A stretch of 64,000 nt of DNA from assembly GCA_016784965.1 (NCBI GenBank), contig JADHTQ010000014.1:31078-95077 (forward strand). The letters are read 5' to 3'. Below are positions 44,084-52,827 of the stretch, piece after piece. Position numbers and translations under genes: made by a program. Positions within the stretch are counted from its first letter, which is position 1. Each line of letters begins with the position of its first letter. Under the pieces are notes generated by a model. The model saw only the letters and a program-made list of their open reading frames with translations. It was not told where the DNA came from and searched no databases. The stretch is from Bacteriovoracaceae bacterium. Its GTDB lineage: Bacteria > Bdellovibrionota > Bacteriovoracia > Bacteriovoracales > Bacteriovoracaceae.

Positions 44084-44995
44084 TCATTTACCGGGCAAAA
44101 TAAAGCTATATTGAAGGCCTGAATCTGTTTTTTCCAAGCAATATTTGACGTCAGGTGGCAGGGTAGCACTGCTTGCTTGCATCATTTTCTCTACACCTAC
44201 CGCTCTTACTCCTGCCCTCTGGTTACAACCAAAACAAAGCTTTCTGATATTTTCCGCAAAGCTATCCCCACCTAGAGAAATTGGGCGTTGATGATCATAT
44301 TGTAGATTAACTCGACTGGTACATCTTTTTCCTGTTATGGGAGAAAATCCCTCACATCTATTTTGCGCTCTTTTATCTACTAATTCCTTTACCTCTCTAC
44401 TAATATATGTTTGGTTTTTTGATTGTTTAGTAGATGTTCGTTTTGCTTTGGCAAGTTCTCTTTGTTCAATATATTTATCGATCAAGCATTCAATCACTTC
44501 AAGCTCACTGCAATCATCAAAGTCCCGTCCAACCTTCTCAAGTTTCTTTAATAAGTGTTCTGGAAGGGTAATCTTTAACTCTCTTGGTGGTGGATTTTTT
44601 GATAATGAATTTAAAATATATTTTACCTCTTTGGTCGATCTACAGCACACCTTTTCAACTATTTTGTTTCTGTCTTGCTCTCTATTATTTTTAAAGAATG
44701 AATATATTGAAGCAGCAGTTGTTAAAGTTAAACTTCCGTCTTTAATTTTCTCCTTGATAATAGGCGCTGCCTTTATGGCACGTATAGTTTTTACCCGTAT
44801 CGCAGCTTCAGCATCAGAGTACTTTAAAATTCGTGTGCAAAATTTAAACAGCGAAGGTGTTCCATAATCGACAAACAATTTCCTTTTATCAATTTCTTCT
44901 AAATAATTTAAAACTTCTGTGATAATCAGTCTTTCCTCTTTAACTTTTATTTTAATACCGGCAACTAATTGTTTGTCACTCAACTTACAGATCAT
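44084..44995 (-). CDS. HNH endonuclease
   Basis: 303 residues from the ATG at 44995 after GGGGAG. The N-terminal ~200 residues are helical with a Lys-rich linker. The C-terminus is an HNH nuclease: RCEGF...GKRCTSRVNLQYDHQRPISLGG, then NIRKLCFGCNQRAG, with four cysteines that probably bind a structural zinc. Proteins with this long helical N-terminus followed by HNH are common as multiple copies in Bdellovibrio and Bacteriovorax genomes, where the role is unknown. It might be linked to prey-DNA degradation or to mobile DNA. Confidence 0.82.
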   Translation of the reverse strand: MICKLSDKQLVAGIKIKVKEERLIITEVLNYLEEIDKRKLFVDYGTPSLFKFCTRILKYSDAEAAIRVKTIRAIKAAPIIKEKIKDGSLTLTTAASIYSFFKNNREQDRNKIVEKVCCRSTKEVKYILNSLSKNPPPRELKITLPEHLLKKLEKVGRDFDDCSELEVIECLIDKYIEQRELAKAKRTSTKQSKNQTYISREVKELVDKRAQNRCEGFSPITGKRCTSRVNLQYDHQRPISLGGDSFAENIRKLCFGCNQRAGVRAVGVEKMMQASSATLPPDVKYCLEKTDSGLQYSFILPGK

Positions 44996-45422
44996 TTCAC
45001 TCCCCTTGTTAAAATGTTTAAAGAAACTATCATAACAATTGCACAAAGTCCAATGTAAGAAAACGCCAATCGCTTTTGATAGCAGGGGTATCGGCGAATA
45101 AACAACTCGCTTAAGATAGCTTTTGGCGCGTATAAAACCTTTATTTTAAAAAGATAAAAAAGATGTTAAATTTTTGATTATCGAAGGCCTGGGGGACCAA
45201 AAATTAGGCCCTAATTTTTATTAAAAAAAACCTTACTTCTAGCAATGTTGCACTCTCTCGTTATAGTAACGACGCAAGCATTAAACAATCTCCACCAGAG
45301 CACCGCTGACAATACGCTCATTGACCAAAATTCTAAATGGTGTATACTTATTGTATTTTGAATGAATCATTTCTTTTACATAATACTCACAAAGACAATG
45401 CCAATCAGTGGAAGTGCCAGTT
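44996..45422. other. intergenic region with AT-rich palindrome
   Basis: 427 bp without a confident gene. AAAAATTAGG-C-CCTAATTTTT (45199-45219) is a perfect 10-bp-arm palindrome followed by an A/T-rich stretch, possibly a terminator or protein-binding site. The right part holds the lepB promoter. Nothing else is supported. Confidence 0.5.
45321..45348 (+). promoter_or_regulatory. sigma-70-type promoter for signal peptidase gene
   Basis: TTGACC (45321-45326), 16-bp spacer, TATACT (45343-45348), five of six matches at each box, about 75 bp before the ATG at 45423. Confidence 0.55.
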
Positions 45423-46331
45423 ATGAGTTTAGTCGTGGATGAGTCACAACCTAAATTTAAAAATAAAAAATACTCGGTTTGTTTTGGTGCCAATTTATTA
45501 ATACCAGGCCTTGGATATCTGTATTTGGTAAGAGTAAAACCTTTTTTAATTTGTGCATTTATTGCAGTCGTCGCACGCTTGTTCATTGCTTTTTGCCCTT
45601 TGGCCCAATTTGGTGGTATCCGACTGACTCTTTTTTTAGTGGTACTGCCAGCAATTATATTTGTCCATATTCATACTTTTATCATCCTATATAAAAATAA
45701 AAAAATGGTTGAGAAGAAAAGTTTTGATAGGTGGTATGTATATAATCTCATACTAATTCTGTTTGTAGTTGTTTGGGTAACTCTTCCCAAACAAACGGCT
45801 TTTTTTAGACTTCCATCAGGAGCAATGGAGCCTACCTTGAGGATTGGTGATTGGATTATGTCTGATCCCATCAAAAGTGTTAAAAGAGGGGATATTGTAA
45901 TATTTAACTATCCAGTAGATCCAAATATTACCTATATAAAAAGGGTAGCAGCTATCCCCGGCGACACTATTGAAATTATAAACAAAGTAATACACATCAA
46001 TAATACTCCCATAGAGCAAGATGAATTAGAGCTTAAAGATATAGATTACTTTGTCAGTCAAAAATTTATAAAAAATAACGTAAAAGTTTTTAAAACGAAC
46101 TCGGGAAAAAAACAACATAGGATTCTCAAATTATCTGATAATTTGTTTTTAGCTAACATGTCAAAAACTACCATACCAAAAGACCAGTATTTTGTTTTAG
46201 GAGATAATAGAGATTTTTCTAGTGATTCCAGGATTTGGGGGTTTGTGCCAAAAGAGAATATTTTTGCAACACCTACTTATATTTATTTTAGACTTGATTA
46301 CTTTGGGCGCATTGGCACCAAAATCGAGTAA
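45423..46331 (+). CDS. lepB: signal peptidase I
   Basis: About 302 residues. Several hydrophobic N-terminal segments (residues ~20-115) come before the S26 protease domain. The catalytic serine is in LPSGAMEPTL and the lysine in YIKRVAAIPGD; the conserved FVLGDNRDFSSDSRIWG box follows. It cleaves signal peptides on the outer face of the inner membrane. The N-terminal membrane part (GANLLIPGLGYLYLVRVKPF) is longer than in the usual two-helix enzyme and resembles a small DUF-type membrane module fused in front. Given the many exported proteins here the enzyme is in context, but additional lepB copies are common in this group. Confidence 0.88.
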   Translation: MSLVVDESQPKFKNKKYSVCFGANLLIPGLGYLYLVRVKPFLICAFIAVVARLFIAFCPLAQFGGIRLTLFLVVLPAIIFVHIHTFIILYKNKKMVEKKSFDRWYVYNLILILFVVVWVTLPKQTAFFRLPSGAMEPTLRIGDWIMSDPIKSVKRGDIVIFNYPVDPNITYIKRVAAIPGDTIEIINKVIHINNTPIEQDELELKDIDYFVSQKFIKNNVKVFKTNSGKKQHRILKLSDNLFLANMSKTTIPKDQYFVLGDNRDFSSDSRIWGFVPKENIFATPTYIYFRLDYFGRIGTKIE

Positions 46332-46355
46332 CTTTAAAAAAAAGGGCCTATTACA

Positions 46356-46631
46356 ATGAAGCTAACACTAATGATTTGTATTTGGAAAAGAGCAGACATT
46401 CATCACTCGTGTGCTCAAAAAGGTAGCGTCGAGCTTGCCGATAAATTAGAAAAACAGATACAAGATCAAGGCCTTGATGTAGAAGTTGAGCGAGTTGAGT
46501 GTATGGGGGAGTGTAAAACCGGACCTACTATGCGAATTGCTCCTGGGGGGCGTTTTTTTGCCGGTGTAAGCATGGATAATATACAAGAGGTAATGGAAGG
46601 CCTCACTGAGGCCTTAAAAAAAGTGGAGTAA
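46356..46631 (+). CDS. thioredoxin-like [2Fe-2S] ferredoxin
   Basis: 91 residues with the four cluster cysteines of the thioredoxin-like ferredoxin fold: Cys8, Cys19, Cys49 and Cys53 (VECMGECKTGP). It should carry one electron through a [2Fe-2S] cluster in the cytoplasm. The partner is unknown. It begins 24 bp after lepB on the same strand and may share its transcript. Confidence 0.82.
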   Translation: MKLTLMICIWKRADIHHSCAQKGSVELADKLEKQIQDQGLDVEVERVECMGECKTGPTMRIAPGGRFFAGVSMDNIQEVMEGLTEALKKVE

Positions 46632-46717
46632 TTAAGTCGTCATTTCAAATAGTTATGGCATTCTGATTAGATTTTTATTACAATAAGGATATTCAGTTTT
46701 TTAGTTTTGGGGTAAAA

Positions 46718-48112
46718 ATGGACATTTTACTGATAGCGCCTGACATAGAGTGGTTAAAATCAGCTAAGCAGCTTTTTGAGGCAAAAAACCAGTTTAAAGT
46801 GAGTATTGCAGACAATGGGGTACAGGCACAAAAGTTAATATCTAAGGTTAATTTTAAGCTCATTTTTTTAAATTTAGATGTTTTAAATCACCCAGGAATT
46901 CAAGTTTTAAAGTTTATTAAGATCAAACATCACAACATACCACTTATTTTCCAAGATTCAGAAATCCCCGTTTTGTCAAAAGAGATTCTTCAAAAATTTA
47001 AAAATTATAGCATGTTTGTTACAAGTGGATCACTTGCTGATCTTTTAAAACTTGCAACGACTTTGGCAATGCCCGATGTGGTCATTTCGGCCAATAAGAA
47101 TAAACCAACGAGTACTTCTGAAGTAGAAGGTGTGATGGAGCTGGATAAAAATTTCACCAAAATAAAAATTGATGAATTTTTCTCAGGAAAAGAGGTCCCC
47201 TTTGATGTGTTAATTAAAATGTCATCTGGTAGATATTTAAAAATTCTCCATGCGGGAGATTCCTTTTGTGGTGAGCGACTAAATACCTATAAGGTTGATA
47301 AGAAGGTAGAGTTTCTTTACTTTAATATTGAAGATAGGCCTTTGTACATTCGCTATACCAACACCTTGTTAAAAAATGCCTCCTCCAATAAAAAAATTGA
47401 TGCCACCATCAAGGTAAAATTGGCACAAAACGTTTGTGATAAATATGTAGAAGAACTCCACCTCCAAGGCTTTAGGCCCTACCTTGTCGAGCAGGGCAAA
47501 CAAATTGCCCAAAATGTTTATAAAATGATTAAAAAAGATAAGGCGGTGGCAAAAGTTTTAATGGGGCTTCAAGATTTAAGACCAGATGTTCACTCTCATT
47601 CTTTTTTAGTGACGCTGCTTTCATGCCTGGTTGCCAGGCAGTTTCAGTGGAACTCAGACGCTACAATAGACACAATTGGTACGGCTTGTTTTTTTCATGA
47701 TATCGGTATGATTAAACTTCCAAAAGATATAACTGCAGTCCCCACAGGTGTTATGGATGTTACCCAGCAGAAGCAATATAAGCGGCATGTGCAATTAAGT
47801 GTCGGAATGCTGCCTACAAATAGTATGTTTGGTGGAACAGTCGATCAAATTATTTCACAACATCATGAGTTTTTTGATGGTACAGGATTTCCTCGGGGTG
47901 TTTCGGGAAAATATATCAATGTCTTATCAAGTATTGTCTCTTTTGTAGAAGGGTTTGTGGAGAAGATGTCAGCAGAGGAGTTAACTCCCATTCAAACTGC
48001 AAACAAGCTTTTTACAAAGATGACTTTTGTTCAAAAACACAATCCCTTAGTTATGAGAAATTTTTTGCATACATTAATTGATGCCAAAGATGTTAATTCT
48101 AAGACGCAGTAA
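46718..48112 (+). CDS. HD-GYP-type c-di-GMP phosphodiesterase with pseudo-receiver domain
   Basis: 464 residues. Residues 1-115 fold like a response-regulator receiver, but the phosphoacceptor position is Asn52 (LIFLNLDV) and one of the acidic-pair residues is missing, so it is probably not phosphorylated. Residues ~290-440 are an HD-GYP domain with HSHSF, HDIGMIKLP, KRHVQLS and HHEFFDGTGFP (GYP is GFP here). Active members hydrolyse c-di-GMP to pGpG or GMP. The middle ~150 residues have no recognised domain. Confidence 0.85.
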   Translation: MDILLIAPDIEWLKSAKQLFEAKNQFKVSIADNGVQAQKLISKVNFKLIFLNLDVLNHPGIQVLKFIKIKHHNIPLIFQDSEIPVLSKEILQKFKNYSMFVTSGSLADLLKLATTLAMPDVVISANKNKPTSTSEVEGVMELDKNFTKIKIDEFFSGKEVPFDVLIKMSSGRYLKILHAGDSFCGERLNTYKVDKKVEFLYFNIEDRPLYIRYTNTLLKNASSNKKIDATIKVKLAQNVCDKYVEELHLQGFRPYLVEQGKQIAQNVYKMIKKDKAVAKVLMGLQDLRPDVHSHSFLVTLLSCLVARQFQWNSDATIDTIGTACFFHDIGMIKLPKDITAVPTGVMDVTQQKQYKRHVQLSVGMLPTNSMFGGTVDQIISQHHEFFDGTGFPRGVSGKYINVLSSIVSFVEGFVEKMSAEELTPIQTANKLFTKMTFVQKHNPLVMRNFLHTLIDAKDVNSKTQ

Positions 48113-48125
48113 CTATTAAAGGCAC

Positions 48126-49454
48126 CTAGACAAGCCAACGCTCAATTAACTCATCTGTTGCATTTGGTAATATCCCTGCCATCCACGCCAGATCAACAAT
48201 CGTAAAGCGCTTTCTTATTTCGTGCATATGAACAAGAGTATTTCGCACACGCTCTTTATCACAACCAATATCGCTAGCATGGATTGCCGCATTTGCATCG
48301 CTTAAACAGGTTGCAATTTTGTCAGCTGGCCTTAAGTGCTGTTGTACAGATGCTTTAAGCTTCTCCCAATTGCCTGGTACGTTTAGATACTCAAGTACGG
48401 TGGGTATTTTTTCCATTTTAATATTGTACTGCTCAGAGACTGCACCGGACATATTTTTCCAGAATCCTTCATCAATTTTTTTGGGCATCTCAGTGAATGT
48501 GACATTCTCCATTGAAAATAATTTTTCATAAAGAGAGGCAGCAATAACTGTGCCCAGTCCAACTTGCCTTCCATGTAAGTCGTGTGGCAAACCATCAACC
48601 TTGCTCATCATATCTAATGTGTGGCTAAAAAGATGCTCCCCACCAGAGGCAGGTGCAGAGTTTCCGATCATGGTCATCGCCATTCCAGAATATATAAGTG
48701 CATCAAAAACTGCTTTAACCCCTTTGACAGATTGACTGGCAACGTCTTTTGGATTGTCAAAATAAATTGGCTCAATGGAAGCAATGAGCTCGGCACATAG
48801 AGGACAGAAATGTTCATTAAAAATCAGATTGTTCATTTTCCAGTCAGCGGCACTGACAGCTTTGGCCACCGCATCTCCCAGTCCTGAAGCAGTTAGCTCA
48901 AAAGGAGCATTTGAAACCACATCGGGATTGGCAAAAACTCCCATAGGGGAGTGAGCATTGAGCAAGCATTTGACTCCCTTTAAGGCGGGAGCAACATTGG
49001 CCGCAGTATATCCATTCATGGTGGCAGCAGTTGCCACAGTGGCGTAGAGACATTTTTTTTCAAAAGAGAGCCACTTTGTTAAATCACTTACTACACCAGA
49101 ACCAACCGCTAGCATAAATTCAGGGTTTTCAATTTGCGCCATTAATTTGTCAAAAGTGATATCATCACAGGCAGGAGTTTTGCCCTTTTCATCTGGAATG
49201 ATTATTTTTTTAACAGAGAAGCCACTCTTTACTAGCTCTTGTTCAGTACTCGCTCCGGCAGCTTCATAAGTTCTTTTATCACACAACATCAAGATGTTGT
49301 TGCCAACTGAAAGCTCTTTTAAAAAATTTACAAGCTCCACATTCGCATTTTTGGAAAAAACGATTTTTTTTGTAGCAATGGCATGTTCTTTGCCACACTC
49401 ACACTCAAAGCGACTATCTAATAAACCCAAGGGGTTTTGAATCATATCTTTCAT
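48126..49454 (-). CDS. glycerol-1-phosphate dehydrogenase-like enzyme (AraM/Fe-ADH family)
   Basis: About 442 residues with the dehydroquinate-synthase-like fold of the glycerol-1-phosphate dehydrogenase/AraM branch. The nucleotide region is AVGSGVVSDLTKW, then ATVATAATMNGYTAANVA, a metal-binding set including LGDAVAKAVSAADWK, and two histidines in GGEHLFSHTLDM and LPHDLHGRQVGLG. It would interconvert dihydroxyacetone phosphate and sn-glycerol 1-phosphate with NAD(P)H. Real product in this organism unknown. The start is uncertain: ATG 49454 is chosen, and the frame is open to 49517. Convergent with the HD-GYP gene. Confidence 0.75.
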   Translation of the reverse strand: MKDMIQNPLGLLDSRFECECGKEHAIATKKIVFSKNANVELVNFLKELSVGNNILMLCDKRTYEAAGASTEQELVKSGFSVKKIIIPDEKGKTPACDDITFDKLMAQIENPEFMLAVGSGVVSDLTKWLSFEKKCLYATVATAATMNGYTAANVAPALKGVKCLLNAHSPMGVFANPDVVSNAPFELTASGLGDAVAKAVSAADWKMNNLIFNEHFCPLCAELIASIEPIYFDNPKDVASQSVKGVKAVFDALIYSGMAMTMIGNSAPASGGEHLFSHTLDMMSKVDGLPHDLHGRQVGLGTVIAASLYEKLFSMENVTFTEMPKKIDEGFWKNMSGAVSEQYNIKMEKIPTVLEYLNVPGNWEKLKASVQQHLRPADKIATCLSDANAAIHASDIGCDKERVRNTLVHMHEIRKRFTIVDLAWMAGILPNATDELIERWLV

Positions 49455-49561
49455 TGAACACATCCATGTTAGTTGTAATAAATATTTTTGCCTCATTTGA
49501 TGATATACTATAAGCAAATTCTTTTCAAACCATCTGAAAAAATGCGGTGCATTAAGGGTAG

Positions 49562-50035
49562 TTATTTAAAAGATAACAATTCGATTTCAAAAATTAAAGT
49601 TGCGTTAGGAGGAATTGCACGACCGGCCCCACGGGCCCCATAGCCCAGGTTTGGAGCTACTGTCAGTTTTCTAATCTCTCCTGGCTTCATGCCCTTTACC
49701 CCCTGATCCCATCCATCAATGACTTTGCCTCCTCCCAAATAAAAAGAAAAAGGTCCTCTTGACTTTGATGAGTCAAATTGCTGCCCAGTCGTAAGCCACC
49801 CAGTATAGTGAACAGTAACGGTGTTGCCGAGGGTCGCAGCATCTCCAGATCCCTCTTTTAACACTTCTGCCACCAGCCCCTCTTTGATATTTAGAGTTCT
49901 TAATGCCTTCTTTTTTTTGGCGGTTTGAGTAGTGTTGGCCTTGGGGGTAATTTTACTAAATTTGGAAATGATGAGGTATAAAATGATCATAAAGGCAAAG
50001 ATGCCACCAATGATCAAAAGCAATTGAAGGTTCAT
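49562..50035 (-). CDS. FKBP-type peptidyl-prolyl isomerase, membrane-anchored
   Basis: 157 residues. An N-terminal helix (~3-23) anchors it in the inner membrane. After a basic linker the FKBP domain has VTVHYTGWLTTGQQFDSS, FYLGGGKVIDGWDQGVKGMK, GEIRKLTVAP, GYGARGA and IPPNATLIFEIELL. All the active-site features are kept. It should catalyse proline cis-trans isomerisation of exported proteins in the periplasm. Confidence 0.9.
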   Translation of the reverse strand: MNLQLLLIIGGIFAFMIILYLIISKFSKITPKANTTQTAKKKKALRTLNIKEGLVAEVLKEGSGDAATLGNTVTVHYTGWLTTGQQFDSSKSRGPFSFYLGGGKVIDGWDQGVKGMKPGEIRKLTVAPNLGYGARGAGRAIPPNATLIFEIELLSFK

Positions 50036-50114
50036 AAAAAAGACTCATTTGTAAAAAGGGTTACAAGTATAAACAATCTAATAATTATTGATCTTTAAAA
50101 GGGTAGAGTCAATT

Positions 50115-50677
50115 TTAAATGAAAGAAATGGCGTCTAACAAATTGGTTTGTTCTGCTTCGTCGTAGATACCTTTTAACGAGCGAGCAAAACCTAATATGT
50201 TGTTTGTCAAATATTGAAATGTTGCCACCAAGCACCCTGGATGAGGTCGATACCCTCCACTTTTATTATTAAGTTTAGAGATTACCTTTTTTCCACTCAC
50301 CACTTCCACAATTTTTTCACCAGCACAACTAAGGTCATTGCCTACGGACATGGCAGAGTGAGAGTCTGCTCCATCTGCTGACCTCACTCGAACTTTGCCT
50401 TACTTGACAGATTATACAATACTTGCTGAATCTGAGTTATCTAAGTTTTTGGATTTTGTTTTAAGGAGTTTTTAAATTTAGAAGCAGTAGGAAGACTAGC
50501 AGCTATTGATTTGAAGGCTTTAGAGCAAAGCTCAATGGGGTTTGGAGCACAATATCCACGAAGAGGTAATATAAATAGGCCAGCAAGCAGAACATAGAGT
50601 TTTAGTGAATATCGTTTTGTAGTATAGGGTTTTAAAGTTGCTACCTTAATAGTAATTATTAAAATCATAACCAACAT
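50115..50677 (-). pseudogene. decayed exported-protein gene (nonsense codon and frameshift)
   Basis: An N-terminal piece (50677-50441) has a hydrophobic signal-like segment ending GYCA. It stops at TAG (50441-50443) but continues coding-like in the same frame as ITQIQQVLYNLSSKAKFE to a TGA near 50386. One base off, the frame resumes as VRSADGADSHSAMS and runs to 50115. Reading through the TAG and adding one base near 50387 gives one ~187-residue protein. Two separate small genes are possible but less likely. Product unknown. Confidence 0.5.
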
Positions 50678-50744
50678 AATTTGGCTGACACGGTGGCTAT
50701 ATGTGTCATGATGGTAATTTTTACAATCTTTTTAAAGTGTTAAT

Positions 50745-51572
50745 TTAGCAATTGGTCCAGCTAAACAGATCAAAGCGCATCTGAAACACTTCATCAATGG
50801 GATCAGCTTTTTCAACTAGTTTTTTGACCTTTTTTAAAAACTGTAAGAAGGCATCATGGACCTGATTTTTAACTGCTTCATTGGCGCCGAAAATGACTGC
50901 AAAATTATATGATTTGTTTTCACTGATGATTTTAATTCTGTTCATTGCCAGGTCATTTAATGAACTATTCCAAGCGCTAAATAGAGCAGAGTTTCTCGGC
51001 AAGTGCAGGTCAAAGGCCTGATCTGTTACTTGTCCACTTTCAATTTTTATTATTTTCATGCTTTCTAGCTTTTGCAGGATTGTTACGATTTTCTTTTGGG
51101 GAATAAATAGAACTTGCGCCATACTTTTTGGGTCTTTTTTATACTTAGGAATGGATAGACACATGTGTACAACCTGATTAAGAGGGTCTAAAAAGTAATC
51201 GTCGCGATTGATATTTTCTCTTTTGTGTTTTTTTACATCTATGTGGGAGGTAGTTTTTTTGTAACTTTTTTGAATTTCTTTAATTGTTTTTTTTAGCTCC
51301 TGCTTTCTTTGCTCTAGCCCACAGCGAGCGTATTCTAGCAGAAGCTTGAGGTAGTCGTACTCGTGATCTTTTAAGTCAAGATACTTACATGCCAGATATA
51401 GTTGGTCCTGGCTTAGGTCGCGCTCGCCTTTAATTACTTGTGATAGATACGCCTTGTGGATGCGCATAGAAGTTGCTAGGTTTTGGAAATTGATAGATTT
51501 GTCCAGTTTCTTTTTGGAAACGATCATTTCTTTAATTATTTTATGGTAGTGTAACTCACTGAATATATTCAT
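50745..51572 (-). CDS. TIGR02147-family HTH regulator
   Basis: 275 residues. Residues ~15-75 are an HTH_3-like DNA-binding region (FQNLATSMRIHKAYLSQVIK, GERDLSQDQLYLACKYLDL). The rest is the TIGR02147/DUF4423 domain, which includes YLKLLLEYARCG, FLDPLNQVVHMCLS, PQKKIVTILQKLESMKII and VFQMRFDLF. The family is almost restricted to Bdellovibrionota and a few other groups, so it is a good taxonomic hint. It is divergent from an exported-protein gene (51699-52772), its likely target. Confidence 0.85.
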   Translation of the reverse strand: MNIFSELHYHKIIKEMIVSKKKLDKSINFQNLATSMRIHKAYLSQVIKGERDLSQDQLYLACKYLDLKDHEYDYLKLLLEYARCGLEQRKQELKKTIKEIQKSYKKTTSHIDVKKHKRENINRDDYFLDPLNQVVHMCLSIPKYKKDPKSMAQVLFIPQKKIVTILQKLESMKIIKIESGQVTDQAFDLHLPRNSALFSAWNSSLNDLAMNRIKIISENKSYNFAVIFGANEAVKNQVHDAFLQFLKKVKKLVEKADPIDEVFQMRFDLFSWTNC

Positions 51573-51698
51573 CTAATCCTCCGATAGTTTGCAATTTGTA
51601 TACTATAGCACATTAATAAATAAAAGATAAATTTACATTACTTTTAAATGACCTTATGTTAGAGATGTAACTTCATGCATCTAAAAAGGAGAGAGGTC

Positions 51699-52772
51699 AT
51701 GAGTTTAAAAAAATTATTTGTATTTATATTTTTACTTTTCTTGCTAGTGATCCCCCAAACCCCCCAAGCACTTGCAAATTGGGTTAGTGGAGGAGGCGAT
51801 CCAAAATATGTAGAGGTTCAAAGCTATCCCAATATGTCGCTACTAAAAGAGGCAGTCTTTTTTTTACAAAAAAGAGTAAAGGAAACCCCCTTTAACCGTA
51901 ACTTTAAAGATGCCTTTATAACAGATACCAATGTTCTTTTGAAGATGGGTCGCTTTTATTATGTCTCTGAGCTTTTTACTGTAGGACTAAACAGGTTTTC
52001 AGGAGACTATACCACATTGGTCTCAAATGGAGCGATGACAGAGTATAGCTTTGGGGCTCCTGTGTACTTTTCAAAGCAAGTCATAGAGTACGACAAAAGA
52101 ACTCTAGCAAGAGTGATTGCCCAAGAGGTAGTTCATCATATCTTTTCTGGCCGCTTTCAAAAAGATGAGATATTTGCAAATAACTTAGGCACCTATATAG
52201 TGGCAGGTGGAGAAATTCCAACTAAACCCTATAATGCTGCCCAAATTATTTATGAAGAGTTTGATACCCAGTTGCGAGATGAATCCTCTAAAAATATTAT
52301 GGCCAAGGCAAAAACTGACTTTGAGGCAGGCAAGGACGTATTAGATGTGCTCTACTTTTTAGGCCATGAACTCTATAAAAACTTTGGCAGCTATGGCAAC
52401 TACCACGTTGAGTTTGAGTATTTACGTGCTGATCAGTTGGGCCAACGTCATCCAAAGAACGCTAAGATTACAAAACTTGAAAATTTTAAAAAAGAAGCCA
52501 TTAAAAAATGTGTCTTTGCTACATATCTTGAAGGGCCCAGTGGAATAACTAATTCACTCTCCCAAAAAATTAGTAACTCCTTTGCACAGCACCTGGGCCT
52601 TTTTGAACAAAAAATTAACAATATTTATTTGGTGGAAAACTTCTTTTTGCCGGCCACTGAAGGGACTATTTCAGACTGTGGAGTAGGGGTAGAAGACAAG
52701 CAAGGGCGAGTATTTATTTTTAAAGCAATCAAACGTCATGAGGATAATCAAATGAGCTTACCCGTGATGTAG
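51699..52772 (+). CDS. exported protein next to the TIGR02147 regulator
   Basis: AAAGGAGAGAGG precedes the ATG at 51699; an in-frame ATG at 51675 is too close to the ribosome site. The signal peptide ends near residue 28 (ALAN). The mature ~330 residues include RVIAQEVVHHIF followed by KDEIFANNLGTY. This resembles a zinc-protease helix but with Gln in place of the first His of HEXXH. Such a protein would not be an active gluzincin unless the metal is bound differently. The gene lies divergent from a TIGR02147 regulator, a common arrangement for exported proteins in this group. Function unknown. Confidence 0.75.
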   Translation: MSLKKLFVFIFLLFLLVIPQTPQALANWVSGGGDPKYVEVQSYPNMSLLKEAVFFLQKRVKETPFNRNFKDAFITDTNVLLKMGRFYYVSELFTVGLNRFSGDYTTLVSNGAMTEYSFGAPVYFSKQVIEYDKRTLARVIAQEVVHHIFSGRFQKDEIFANNLGTYIVAGGEIPTKPYNAAQIIYEEFDTQLRDESSKNIMAKAKTDFEAGKDVLDVLYFLGHELYKNFGSYGNYHVEFEYLRADQLGQRHPKNAKITKLENFKKEAIKKCVFATYLEGPSGITNSLSQKISNSFAQHLGLFEQKINNIYLVENFFLPATEGTISDCGVGVEDKQGRVFIFKAIKRHEDNQMSLPVM

Positions 52773-52794
52773 TACTATACTTAGTACTTTTTTT
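52771..52794 (+). terminator. intrinsic terminator after 51699-52772
   Basis: AGTACT-ATACTT-AGTACT followed by T7. The stem overlaps the stop codon. The stem is short and AT-rich, so efficiency may be modest. Confidence 0.6.
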
Positions 52795-52827
52795 AATAAC
52801 TTTAATCAAACAATAAAGGATGGACTT

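Noticed and set aside
45281..45586. 101-residue minus-strand frame overlapping the signal peptidase start
   Set aside because: Mostly the reverse of lepB coding sequence and its promoter region, with low-complexity product.
52085..52160. Active zinc protease in 51699-52772
   Set aside because: The motif is QEVVH, not HEXXH, so the usual metal site is incomplete.
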